DNA from: Bacteroidaceae bacterium
GTDB taxonomy: Bacteria; Bacteroidota; Bacteroidia; Bacteroidales; Bacteroidaceae
Direction of reading: 5' to 3'
DNA: 30,362 nucleotides
Assembly (NCBI GenBank): GCA_017551845.1
Contig: JAFZKR010000039.1
Span: 1-30,362, forward strand
The notes under the pieces were generated by a model. That model saw nothing but the letters and a program-made list of their open reading frames with translations. It made no database searches and was not told the origin of the DNA. The translations under genes and the position numbers were made by a program. How positions within the stretch are numbered: position 1 is the stretch's first letter; every line of letters starts with the position of its first letter. Below are positions 1 through 7,270 of the stretch, in pieces.

Positions 1-818
1 ACCGTTGAGAAATAGCAGGGACGTTTGCTCTCACGTATAATGTGCATTACTGCATCGTCAGTCCATTTATCATAATTCTGGTAGTCGGGCTCCGGAATTT
101 GGCTTATTCCTAGTTCCTTGCTTACGGCACTTCTGTATTCGGGCGTGGCCAGTAGAGGCATGCATATTACTGTTTTGTCAGCAAACAGGTCCTTGCCGTA
201 TTTGACCAGCAGTTTGGAATAGGTTGGAGTATCGCCGTTTACGAATATAATACCATTCTGCTGCATTCCTATCATTTCATTATAGGCATAGTTGAGCAGG
301 TTGTAGGAGTACTCACCGATGTTGTACCACCTTTTAAGAATGTCATCCATCTGTTCCTGATTACCGTTCTTGAGCAGATAAGCCACATAATCAGGATAGA
401 GGACTCTGTTGTCGGGCCTCATTGTGATGGCCTTGGACATGTTGTCTTCATAATTTTTAGGACCCTGAAGCCACATAGTGCAATAATAGTCCAGTATGTA
501 TTGGGCATAACTGTCGGGACGTTGCTTTCTGACAGTCTGGGCTATTTCGGAAAGCTTTGAGTCATCAACGTTGTCAAAACCATCGGACAGGATCATGTTG
601 TATCGGGTGGCACGGAACCAGTTTATCCATGCATCGTCATTGGACGGATTCTTGAGTGCTTCTTTGTGCCAAAGTTCAGCCTGAGTAGCGTACCAATCAG
701 GTTCATACTCAACTTTTACAAATGATTCTATGGGCTGCGGTGTCATATCGGCATTTTGAGCATGGATTGATACTGATGCCAGTGCCAGAACTACTGCGGT
801 AATTATGCTTCTTTTCAT
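1..818 (-). CDS. Secreted protein of unknown function, C-terminus beyond window edge
   Basis: The reading frame is open from an ATG at 818 down to base 1, giving about 272 residues without a stop, so the 3' end lies outside the window. The N-terminus (MKRSIITAVVLALASVSIHA) is a clear signal peptide with probable cleavage after Ala20, so the product is exported to the periplasm or beyond. The mature part is rich in Trp and Tyr and looks helical, with stretches resembling TPR-like packing in the first 150 residues. A later segment (VNGDTPTYSKLLVKYGKD, then a hydrophobic strand ending in MPLLATPEY) resembles the soluble C-terminal part of the Bacteroidetes DUF2723 family, but this is a by-eye impression. 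No catalytic motif is recognised. The gene ends a minus-strand series and has palindromic boxes upstream at 855-898. Function is unknown. Confidence 0.8.
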   Translation of the reverse strand, partial: MKRSIITAVVLALASVSIHAQNADMTPQPIESFVKVEYEPDWYATQAELWHKEALKNPSNDDAWINWFRATRYNMILSDGFDNVDDSKLSEIAQTVRKQRPDSYAQYILDYYCTMWLQGPKNYEDNMSKAITMRPDNRVLYPDYVAYLLKNGNQEQMDDILKRWYNIGEYSYNLLNYAYNEMIGMQQNGIIFVNGDTPTYSKLLVKYGKDLFADKTVICMPLLATPEYRSAVSKELGISQIPEPDYQNYDKWTDDAVMHIIRESKRPCYFST

Positions 819-854
819 TTTCAGTCTAAATGTAAGTTGAACAAAACGGTTTTT

Positions 855-898
855 TGAAGCGCTTCATTATTGCATACACTTTGCTTTTGAAAACGTTT
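855..898. promoter_or_regulatory. Paired palindromic boxes, possible LacI-type operators
   Basis: A perfect 12-base palindrome TGAAGCGCTTCA lies at 855-866 and an 8-base palindrome AAACGTTT at 891-898. Both lie upstream of the secreted-protein gene that starts at 818. Central CG steps inside such palindromes resemble LacI-family operators. No regulator gene of that family is in the window, so this is suggestive only. Confidence 0.3.
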
Positions 899-914
899 GG
901 TTTCCAATGCACTT

Positions 915-956
915 TTTTACTGCCTAACTAGAGAAATTTTACTGCCTAACTAGAGA
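915..956. repeat. Tandem duplication of a 20-base unit over a stop codon
   Basis: The unit TTTTACTGCCTAACTAGAGA occurs at 915-934 and again, identically, at 937-956, separated by AA, giving a 22-base period. The copy at 937-956 contains the TAA stop and the last four codons (LVRQ) of the minus-strand TfoX-like gene. The other copy is just downstream of that gene. The origin could be replication slippage or a short target duplication. Confidence 0.85.
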
Positions 957-1280
957 GTCTGTTTTTTTCTTCTTGGTTTTGGGTGCTGGAAGGTTGGGGA
1001 GCGTGACCTTTATCAGTTCAGTAAGGTAGTCGCTGTCATCAAGGTCATCGATGAAGAAATGCTCCTTTGCGCCTGGGTAGGGTGAGCGCATTATTTCTTC
1101 TCTCAGAATGGCCCTGCCGGCATCGGTGGGCTTGATGTAGAGGTTGTTGTCACAAATTAGGTCGAACAGGATTCCGTCACAATAGATGCAATAGTCTCCC
1201 ATCATTTTCTTTGCGTCAATGCGGCCGGCGCCGGAGCACTGGTCAACTATGTATTGTACTATGTCTGTATTACTTGCCAT
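939..1280 (-). CDS. TfoX N-terminal domain protein
   Basis: This 113-residue protein matches the small stand-alone TfoX/Sxy N-terminal domain family by its pattern: an N-terminal helix, then RIDAKKMMGDYCIYCDGILFD, NLYIKPTDAGR and a basic C-terminal tail (KTKKKK). In gamma-proteobacteria TfoX regulates competence. Stand-alone domains in Bacteroidetes have no established role, so no competence function is claimed. The start ATG at 1280 lies inside the end of the upstream hydrolase gene (11-base overlap), which suggests translational coupling in one minus-strand transcript. The last residues LVRQ and the stop fall within a duplicated 20-base unit, so the C-terminus may have been altered by that duplication. 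Confidence 0.75.
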   Translation of the reverse strand: MASNTDIVQYIVDQCSGAGRIDAKKMMGDYCIYCDGILFDLICDNNLYIKPTDAGRAILREEIMRSPYPGAKEHFFIDDLDDSDYLTELIKVTLPNLPAPKTKKKKTDSLVRQ

Positions 1281-2013
1281 AATAGATTGATTTTATTCGT
1301 TTTGCAATTTCATCGGGATGATCCACAAGAAATTGGCCATGGTTCATCTTGGGGAATACCTCTACGTGGGTATCGGGGTGGAGCTTGAACAGATGCTCTA
1401 CTTGCGGTTTGGCAACGAATGCCTCCTTTGTGCCGTACCAGAAGTGTATGTCTGAACCCTTTATACTCTCCAGTTTGGAGGTATAGACCGATTTGTATCC
1501 GTCGCGGACGGCTTTGCCCTTGCCGTATGGCCATACTTTCTTGCACTCGTCCAGGAGAACGTCCATGTAGTGTGAGTGGAAGACAAAACGCCAGAATCCA
1601 GTCCAGTGGTAGCAGGTCCACACGTTGAAACTCTGGTAGTAGCGCAGCGGGTCAATGCTCCAGCGGGGCAGGGGCAGCAGGGGTGCGGCATCCATAATGG
1701 CGTGGTCTATTGCTATCTCATTGCGCTCCAGAATGCGTGACAGTATCTTGCCGCCTAGAGAGAGTCCATAGGCAACATCCATTTTGCTGTCAAGGTTCTC
1801 CTGTACATATTTTATAATCTGCACGGCTTGGTCATCGACCGATGTAAACTGTGATGGCTTGCCGATAATAAATCCGTCATTATCGACCGTAGTGATGCTG
1901 AACTGTTCTTTAAGGAGCTCAATGAGCGGGAGAAATATCTCATGTGATACTCCAAGTCCCGGAATCAGCAGCAGCGTGGGTTTATTGGCCTCTCCGTATG
2001 TGTAGAACAGCAT
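1270..2013 (-). CDS. Alpha/beta hydrolase
   Basis: The protein has about 247 residues from the chosen start (MLFYTYGEANKPTLLLIPGLG). The classical alpha/beta-hydrolase layout is visible: an oxyanion-side strand ending LLLIPGLG, a nucleophile elbow GLSLGG with the catalytic Ser, and a late MNHGQFL supplying the likely catalytic His. The acid is probably an Asp in the strand before it. No signal peptide is seen, so it is probably cytosolic, and the substrate is unknown. An upstream in-frame ATG at 2058 would add 15 residues unlike the family (MHSFFLVNSQKKNQG). The ATG at 2013 is preferred because the fold begins right there. The gene overlaps the downstream TfoX-like gene by 11 bases and faces the AbrB operon divergently. 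Confidence 0.8.
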   Translation of the reverse strand: MLFYTYGEANKPTLLLIPGLGVSHEIFLPLIELLKEQFSITTVDNDGFIIGKPSQFTSVDDQAVQIIKYVQENLDSKMDVAYGLSLGGKILSRILERNEIAIDHAIMDAAPLLPLPRWSIDPLRYYQSFNVWTCYHWTGFWRFVFHSHYMDVLLDECKKVWPYGKGKAVRDGYKSVYTSKLESIKGSDIHFWYGTKEAFVAKPQVEHLFKLHPDTHVEVFPKMNHGQFLVDHPDEIAKRIKSIYYGK

Positions 2014-2076
2014 TCCTTGATTTTTTTTTTGCGAATTTACTAAAAAAAAAGAGTGCAACCGTATTGCAAAAAGAAC

Positions 2077-2084
2077 TACATTTG
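2077..2084 (+). promoter_or_regulatory. Promoter -7 element of the AbrB operon
   Basis: TACATTTG matches the Bacteroidetes -7 consensus TAnnTTTG. It lies about 30 bases before the AbrB-like start and overlaps the left arm of an inverted repeat. No good -33 element is seen at the usual spacing. Confidence 0.6.
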
Positions 2085-2112
2085 TGGGAAAATTCTAACT
2101 ATTCCCACAAAT
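2080..2112. promoter_or_regulatory. Inverted repeat over promoter, probable operator
   Basis: ATTTGTGGGAA (2080-2090) and TTCCCACAAAT (2102-2112) form perfect 11-base arms around an 11-base spacer. The left arm overlaps the -7 element and the right arm ends three bases before the AbrB-like ATG. This placement fits autorepression by the dimeric AbrB/MazE-type protein encoded immediately downstream. In RNA the same arms would form a 5'-leader hairpin. Confidence 0.6.
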
Positions 2113-2115
2113 AAT

Positions 2116-2328
2116 ATGCAAGAAAAAGACGGAAAATACATCTTCGGAGTAGTGAAGGTGGGCGATAAGGGGCAGATTGTGATTCCTAAGGACGTTCGTA
2201 AAATGTACGATATCAAGTCGGGAGACTCACTTATGCTTCTGGGTGACGAGAAGGGCATTGCCATGCTCAAGACAGAGATTTTTCAAAAAATAATTGACCA
2301 GGCCATGGGAGGGCTTACAACGAAATGA
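2116..2328 (+). CDS. AbrB/MazE/SpoVT-type DNA-binding protein
   Basis: This is a 70-residue protein. Residues around GVVKVGDKGQIVIPKDVRKMYDIKSGDSLMLLGD are the swapped-hairpin AbrB domain with its hallmark G-Q-I-V-I-P-K-D-V-R segment. A short helical tail follows (FQKIIDQAMGGL). Such proteins bind palindromic DNA as dimers and usually repress their own operons. The in-frame extension up to 2053 was rejected because it would start upstream of the -7 element at 2077-2084. The stop overlaps the next gene's start as ATGA (2325-2328), so it is the first gene of a coupled operon. No toxin gene of the MazF/PIN type follows, which argues against a toxin-antitoxin module. Confidence 0.88.
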   Translation: MQEKDGKYIFGVVKVGDKGQIVIPKDVRKMYDIKSGDSLMLLGDEKGIAMLKTEIFQKIIDQAMGGLTTK

Positions 2329-3428
2329 GGAAAAATTGGATTGACAATCTGCGCTGGGCAACAGTGCTGCTGGTGCTGTTTTATCATGTAATCTATTTTT
2401 ACAACAACAAGGGCGTGTTTGGCGGTATAGGCGGCTTTGGGGAGTTTCCAGAGACGCAACAGTATCAGGATGTTGTGATGTATATGGTATATCCATGGTT
2501 CATGCCGCTGTTGTTCCTGCTGGCAGGTATGAGCACCCGATATTCACTGCAGCGCAAAACGGGTATGGAGTGGTTCCGCTCACGTACACTTAAACTGCTT
2601 GTGCCCAGTACTATAGGCCTGTTTGTGTTCCATTGGATGGTGGGCTATTTCAATACGGTTACTGCGGGCGAGATTATCTTCAAGGATATGCCGCTCGTGG
2701 CCAAATACATGATATTTGCCATTTCCGGTACGGGTCCGTTGTGGTTTGCGCAGGATCTGTGGTTGTTCTCACTGTTATTCCTGCTGGTGCGTAAACTTGA
2801 CGGAAAGGACAAACTCTGGAACCTTTGCGGCAAGAGTGGAATAGTTGTGATTGTTTTGCTGCTGGGCGTGCTGTTTTGGGCAGCAGAGCAGACACTGATC
2901 AAAAATCCGCGCCCGGATTCGGCCGACGGACTGGCAAATCTGTATAAGCCACTGTTCTATTTTACCGTATTCCTGATGGGCTATTTTGTATTCTCACATG
3001 ATGAGGTGCAGGAAAAGGTAAAGAAAGCATGGATTCCGCTGATGATTTGTGCAGTTATTGCCGGCATCATCCTTATTGTGACCACATGGGGTGAGAACAA
3101 TACATCACCGGAGTACCTGTGCAGTCCTATGAACTGTATATTCGGCTGGCTGATGTGTCTTGCAATGATGGGCTGGTTTAATGCCTGTTATGATTGCACC
3201 AATGCATTCTCACAGTATATGATCCGCAGCAGCTACGGCCTCTATATTGTTCACTATCTGGTGGTCGCATCCTTGGGCTATCAGATGAAGGTTCATACTG
3301 ATCTGCCGCCGGTTGCAATGTACATTATCCTTACAGTTGCGGTGTTTACGCTTACTCCTGCCATCTACGAGGTACTGCACAGAATTCCATTTATAAGATG
3401 GTGCGTATTTGGTGAGAAAAAAGCGTAA
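2325..3428 (+). CDS. Acyltransferase family 3 membrane protein
   Basis: This 367-residue multi-spanning membrane protein begins RKNWIDNLRWATVLLVLFYHVIYFY, the typical opening of acyltransferase-3 (OafA/NolL/MdoC-like) proteins. His21 sits at the expected catalytic position in the first helix. About ten hydrophobic helices follow, including SSYGLYIVHYLVV near the C-terminus, another recurring family feature. These enzymes move acyl groups (acetyl or succinyl) across the inner membrane onto extracytoplasmic glycans or glucans; the substrate here is unknown. It is translationally coupled to the AbrB-like gene by an ATGA overlap and lies 9 bases before the methyltransferase-like gene. Regulation by the upstream AbrB-type protein is inferred. 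Confidence 0.88.
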   Translation: MRKNWIDNLRWATVLLVLFYHVIYFYNNKGVFGGIGGFGEFPETQQYQDVVMYMVYPWFMPLLFLLAGMSTRYSLQRKTGMEWFRSRTLKLLVPSTIGLFVFHWMVGYFNTVTAGEIIFKDMPLVAKYMIFAISGTGPLWFAQDLWLFSLLFLLVRKLDGKDKLWNLCGKSGIVVIVLLLGVLFWAAEQTLIKNPRPDSADGLANLYKPLFYFTVFLMGYFVFSHDEVQEKVKKAWIPLMICAVIAGIILIVTTWGENNTSPEYLCSPMNCIFGWLMCLAMMGWFNACYDCTNAFSQYMIRSSYGLYIVHYLVVASLGYQMKVHTDLPPVAMYIILTVAVFTLTPAIYEVLHRIPFIRWCVFGEKKA

Positions 3429-3437
3429 ATTAGCGAC

Positions 3438-3917
3438 ATGAAATTATTACGTGAAATTCTGGGCTACGTCCTGGGAGGAGTGTTGTTTGTTGGGCTGATG
3501 CCCGCGGTGATGTGGCTTGCCACGGGCATGCCTGCGTTGGAGCATATTGGCGCTTTACGCGCATCAATTACAGGCGTTCTGATGATTGGCGGCCTGTCGC
3601 TCAGTGTGTGGACAATTGTTTACATGAAGCGTCAGGGTAAGGGAAATCCCATGGATGCCTTTGGCCATGAGGTGGCTCCGCGCACAAAGCATCTGATGGT
3701 GGCTGGCCCGTACAGAATCAATCGCAATCCCATGCTCACAGGCACGCTAACATATCTGGCCGGCGCTGCCGTCTGGCTCTGGAGCTGGCAGGCTGTAGTG
3801 GTTTGGGTGGCATTCTTCTGCATCATGTTCGTGCAGGTCCTGAGCGAGGAAAAGCGCCTGCGCCGCGACTTTGGCAGCGAGTATGAGGAGTATTGCAAAC
3901 ATTTACGCAGATTTTAA
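3438..3917 (+). CDS. Isoprenylcysteine/phospholipid methyltransferase-like membrane protein
   Basis: The protein has 159 residues with four probable membrane helices. The C-terminal half carries the ICMT/PEMT signature: VAGPYRINRNPMLTGTL, a further hydrophobic pair, then EEKRLRRDFGSEYEEYCK. In this superfamily the R-N-P segment and the E-E-R-L pattern surround the S-adenosylmethionine pocket next to the membrane. The substrate in bacteria is usually unknown, and lipid or isoprenoid thiol methylation is possible. It lies in the operon between the acyltransferase and the interrupted GNAT gene, with gaps of 9 and 7 bases. Confidence 0.82.
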   Translation: MKLLREILGYVLGGVLFVGLMPAVMWLATGMPALEHIGALRASITGVLMIGGLSLSVWTIVYMKRQGKGNPMDAFGHEVAPRTKHLMVAGPYRINRNPMLTGTLTYLAGAAVWLWSWQAVVVWVAFFCIMFVQVLSEEKRLRRDFGSEYEEYCKHLRRF

Positions 3918-3924
3918 GGGATTT

Positions 3925-4809
3925 ATGAATATAAGATTAGAAGAGAAAAAGGACTGGCGTGAGGTTGAGAACCTTACGCGTGAGGCATTTTGGAACGTTT
4001 ATAAGCCGGGATGCGTGGAGCATTATGTGCTTAACCGGTAAAGGAGAAATCCGGATTTCATTTCGGGACTGGACTTTGTGATGGAGGAGAACGGCAAGAT
4101 AATTGGCCACGTCATGTTCTCAAAGGCAGAGATTGTGCTTGATGACGGTACAAAGTTTCCGTCATGGACATTCGGGCCCATAAGCATTCACCCGGACTAC
4201 AAGCGCAAGGGCTATGGCCTCAAACTGCTCCAGTATGCACTGGATAAGGCCCGCGGTATGGGCATCGGCCTTCTTTGCATGGAGGGTAACATTGAGTTTT
4301 ACAAGCATGCGGGCTTTGATCTGGCCAGCAAGTTAAAGATACATTATCATGCTGAACCCAGGGAGTCTGATGTGCCGTATTTTCTGGCTCAGGAACTCAT
4401 TCCGGGATATTGGAGTGAGCGAGAGGGTACTTACTGTCCGCCGGCCGGTTACTTTGTGGCCGATGCCGATCCCGCAGGATTTGAGGCCTATGAGGCTACG
4501 TTTCCGACTAAGGTCAAGGCTTTCCAACTCAGCCAACTGCCACAGTTCTGCCAGAGCTGCGGTATGCCACTTACCAAGGATGAGGATTGCGGTACAAACG
4601 CTGATGGCAGTATAAACTATGACTACTGCAAATACTGTTTTGCTGATGGCCACTTTCTGCAGGAAATGACTATGGATCAAATGATTGAGCATTGTGCTCA
4701 ATTTGTGGATGAAGTCAATAAGAACATGCCCAAACCTATGACCAAGGATGAGTACAAGCAGATGATGTACGGATTCTTCCCGATGCTAAAAAGATGGAGA
4801 AATAAATGA
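3925..4809 (+). pseudogene. GNAT acetyltransferase with zinc-ribbon tail, interrupted by in-frame TAA
   Basis: From ATG 3925 the frame reads MNIRLEEKKDWREVENLTR and continues to NR, then hits TAA at 4039-4041. It resumes in the same frame as RRNPDFISGLDFVMEENGKI and runs to 4809. The two parts join into one uninterrupted GNAT pattern, including the acetyl-CoA loop HPDYKRKGYGLKLL, so a single nonsense change is the simplest reading. A C-terminal domain with CQSCGMP and CKYC pairs is a putative zinc ribbon, a known fusion in this family. Re-initiation at GTG 4078 or ATG 4081 would give about 242 residues lacking the first GNAT strand and helix, probably inactive as an acetyltransferase but retaining the ribbon. 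A sequencing error or readthrough is possible. The 3' end overlaps the next gene as ATGA, which would favour keeping translation going. Confidence 0.8.
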
Positions 4810-5327
4810 TTCTTACAAGTGAGATAATACGGGCAGTTCAGGGTGAGGCCGATGCACAGGCGGTTTACCGTGAGGTGTGTAAGACTGGGGATTTTACTGG
4901 TTTTGCGCGGCAGTTTGCGTTTGACGAGGATTACCGTGTGTCCAGAAATGCGTTGTGGACGCTTACCAAGGCTACAGATAAGGAAATATCTCAACTTCAG
5001 CCAATGCTTGATGAACTGATAGACCTGGTGTTGAAGACTGATAGTTCATCGGTCCGCAGGTTGTCACTAAATGTTGTCGATATGCTTGAGATGAAGGAGG
5101 AGGATTTGCGCTCTGACCTGTATGATTTCTGCCTGGACCATGCGGTTGATGTTGAGGAATTGCCGGGTATTCAAGCTATTTGTATTAAGATTGCGTACCG
5201 CATAAGTACCTTCTATCCAGAGTTGATGGCGGAGCTTAAACGTATTCTGGAAGGAATGGAGATAGAGTATTATAAACCGGCCGTGAAGAGCATCAGAAAC
5301 AGAATATTAGCTGGAAAGTATCAATGA
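4806..5327 (+). CDS. HEAT-repeat-like helical protein of unknown function
   Basis: The product is 173 residues and entirely helical in appearance, with repeated amphipathic pairs (for example YRVSRNALWTLTKATDKEI, SSVRRLSLNVVDMLEM and YKPAVKSIRNRILAG) in the style of HEAT or ARM repeats. Cysteines are few and no catalytic motif, signal peptide or membrane segment is visible. It overlaps both neighbours by ATGA (start at 4806, stop at 5325-5327), so it is clearly part of the operon and probably made in a fixed ratio with the following GNAT protein. HEAT scaffolds bind proteins or nucleic acids. A DNA-alkylation-repair-like role cannot be excluded but nothing specific supports it. Confidence 0.75.
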   Translation: MILTSEIIRAVQGEADAQAVYREVCKTGDFTGFARQFAFDEDYRVSRNALWTLTKATDKEISQLQPMLDELIDLVLKTDSSSVRRLSLNVVDMLEMKEEDLRSDLYDFCLDHAVDVEELPGIQAICIKIAYRISTFYPELMAELKRILEGMEIEYYKPAVKSIRNRILAGKYQ

Positions 5328-5872
5328 TGGAAACTGAGAGAATATTGTTGCGCCCGTGGCGTGAGAGTGATGCTGACTCACTATTTAAATATGCCAGTGA
5401 TCCTGATGTGGGACCGCGTGCGGGCTGGCCTCCGCATAAAAGTGTTGAGGAGAGCCTGCTGGTTATACGCACCGTTTTCAATACACCTACGATGTGGGCT
5501 GTGGAACTTAAAGAAACGGGTGAGACAATAGGGTGCGTAGGGTATCTTCCTGCATCATCTTCCAATCTTAAAATATCTGAAGATCAATGTGAAGTGGGTT
5601 ATTGGATAGGCAAACCATTTTGGGGCAGGGGTATATGTACCGAAGCTATGCGCCTTGTCATTGACTACTGCTTCAACGTAAAACACTTTACAACACTTTG
5701 GGGCGATTTTTTTCCAAGCAACCCTGCATCAGGTCGAGTGATGGTTAAGTGCGGATTTGTTGATATTGGCTATGATGTTCTTTGTCCGAATCTGGAAGTA
5801 GGTTCGGATTGTCCGGTCAGAGTGATGAAACTGGAGAAGATAATGGCTTTGTATCGGGAGAAAAAATATTAA
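5324..5872 (+). CDS. GNAT acetyltransferase, RimJ/RimL type
   Basis: This 182-residue protein opens METERILLRPWRESDADSLFKYASDPDVGPRAGWPPHKS, the standard N-terminus of RimJ/RimL-like N-acetyltransferases. The central block EVGYWIGKPFWGRGICTEAMRLVIDYCF contains the acetyl-CoA-binding G-R-G loop, and PSNPASGRVMVKCGF is the usual C-terminal motif (SxRvmeKcGF). It probably acetylates a small molecule or a protein amino group in the cytosol; the acceptor is unknown. Two ATGs stand in tandem at 5324 and 5327, and the first overlaps the preceding stop. It is the last gene of the AbrB-led operon. No strong terminator is seen before the serpin promoter at 5901. Confidence 0.87.
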   Translation: MMETERILLRPWRESDADSLFKYASDPDVGPRAGWPPHKSVEESLLVIRTVFNTPTMWAVELKETGETIGCVGYLPASSSNLKISEDQCEVGYWIGKPFWGRGICTEAMRLVIDYCFNVKHFTTLWGDFFPSNPASGRVMVKCGFVDIGYDVLCPNLEVGSDCPVRVMKLEKIMALYREKKY

Positions 5873-5900
5873 CTTTCTTTTATCTCCACTCGACTTACAC

Positions 5901-5908
5901 TATATTTG
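5901..5908 (+). promoter_or_regulatory. Promoter -7 element of serpin 1, near-leaderless
   Basis: TATATTTG is a perfect TAnnTTTG match and only 7 bases separate it from the ATG at 5916. With the usual distance from this element to the start of transcription, the mRNA leader would be only a few bases. No clear -33 TTG is present. Confidence 0.6.
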
Positions 5909-5915
5909 CAGTATT

Positions 5916-7217
5916 ATGAAGGAAAAAGTAATAACTATTTGGGGTGTCATTACTCTTGCAACGGTGATAATAGTAACTGGTTGTGGTCTTAATGGCGACA
6001 ACAAAGATCCTGGAATGATAATTGATCCTGTTTACCTTCCTGAAACTCTGGAATTGACACGTGCTGAACTTGAAATGATTAATCACAGCAATGATTTCGC
6101 GTTTAACCTGTTCCGGCAGATAGTCAGTTCAAGAAGTTCCAATGAGAGTTTGAAAACCAAAAGTATAATAGTTTCTCCGATAAGTATAACCTTTGCTCTT
6201 GGCATGCTTAACAATGGTGCGGGCGGAGATACTCAAGCTCAGATTAATAAAGTATTAGGATTCAGCGATACTGGAGCCGACGGTATCAACGCATTCTGCT
6301 ATAAGATGCTGAACAGAGAGTCAGTACTTGATTCGCTTACAAAGGTTATGATAGCTAATACCATCTACATGAACAAAGGCTATGAACTTAAGCCCGCATT
6401 CTTACAGATAGCCAACAGATATTACAACGCCTATCCCGAGACACGTGATTTTCATGACGGAAAGACAATGAATGTCATAAATCAATGGGCTAGTGACAAT
6501 ACAGATAAAATGGTACAGAAGGTACTTGATGAGGACTCCTTTAATCCCAATTCAGCCAGTTACCTATTGAACGCTATCTATTTCAAAGGTGTATGGACCA
6601 AGAAGTTTGATAAAGAAAGCACAAGGGAAAAGGATTTTTACCATTCAGGTAGTACTCATGAGAAAAATAAACTCCCGATGATGCACATGATTGAGGAATT
6701 TGAATATGCTGAGTCTGATGGTTACCAGGCCCTGCGTCTTCCATACGGAAATGGATCATTCCTGATGACAGCTATTTTGCCGATAGCAAAGAAAGGAGAG
6801 AGTATAAATATGTTACCATCTGTTCCTTCGACGGATATATGGAAGCATATTAATGAGCAGATGAGCACAATAACGGTTGATTTGACTTTTCCTCGCATTG
6901 AGACTGATACAGACATCAATCTTAAGGAAATTATGTCTGATCTCGGTATGCCGGATGCATTTGATGGGGATAGAGCTGATTTCAGTAACTTCTGCAACGA
7001 GCCAGTTTATATCGATCTCATGAAGCAGGTCGCTAAGATAAAACTAGATGAGGAGGGTACGGAGGCAGCAGCAGTGACCGTCATCGGCATGCGGAAGAAT
7101 TCAGTCGGAGATTCACCTGATTTTGTTACTTTCTGTGCCAATCATCCGTTCCTTTATGTAATAAGTGAACAAAACACAGGGGCTATTCTTTTCATAGGTC
7201 AATATACTGGTAATTGA
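5916..7217 (+). CDS. Serpin-family protease inhibitor lipoprotein (copy 1)
   Basis: The protein has 433 residues. The N-terminus has a hydrophobic stretch ending VTGC with Cys23 as lipidation site, so it is probably membrane-anchored and exposed to the periplasm or surface. The rest is a full-length serpin: NDFAFNLFRQI start, IIVSPISITFALGMLNNGA, LLNAIYFKGVWTKKFD, LPYGNGSFLM, and the C-terminal HPFLYVISEQNTGAILFIGQ. The reactive-loop hinge DEEGTEAAAVTV (from about 378) has the small residues needed for loop insertion, so inhibition is likely. Aligned with alpha-1-antitrypsin the P1-P1' bond would be Asn395-Ser396, with Arg393-Lys394 just before; the true bond is uncertain. Bacteroidales serpins such as miropin of Tannerella inhibit host and bacterial proteases. 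A close paralogue lies at 11541. The YpfJ-type metallopeptidase follows 53 bases downstream. Confidence 0.93.
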   Translation: MKEKVITIWGVITLATVIIVTGCGLNGDNKDPGMIIDPVYLPETLELTRAELEMINHSNDFAFNLFRQIVSSRSSNESLKTKSIIVSPISITFALGMLNNGAGGDTQAQINKVLGFSDTGADGINAFCYKMLNRESVLDSLTKVMIANTIYMNKGYELKPAFLQIANRYYNAYPETRDFHDGKTMNVINQWASDNTDKMVQKVLDEDSFNPNSASYLLNAIYFKGVWTKKFDKESTREKDFYHSGSTHEKNKLPMMHMIEEFEYAESDGYQALRLPYGNGSFLMTAILPIAKKGESINMLPSVPSTDIWKHINEQMSTITVDLTFPRIETDTDINLKEIMSDLGMPDAFDGDRADFSNFCNEPVYIDLMKQVAKIKLDEEGTEAAAVTVIGMRKNSVGDSPDFVTFCANHPFLYVISEQNTGAILFIGQYTGN

Positions 7218-7270
7218 TTTGATGCGAACCACTCAGAAACATTTTTTAAATAGATTCAAATTAAAAATAT

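Noticed and set aside
1310..1691. Frames on both strands inside the alpha/beta hydrolase
   Set aside because: They overlap the hydrolase gene fully, are Arg/Pro-rich as expected from out-of-frame reading, and show no motif.
2053..2115. N-terminal extension of the AbrB-like protein
   Set aside because: It would begin upstream of the promoter -7 element at 2077-2084 and adds residues unlike the family.
2116..3428. Toxin-antitoxin module led by the AbrB/MazE-like gene
   Set aside because: The following gene is a multi-spanning acyltransferase, not a MazF- or PIN-type toxin.
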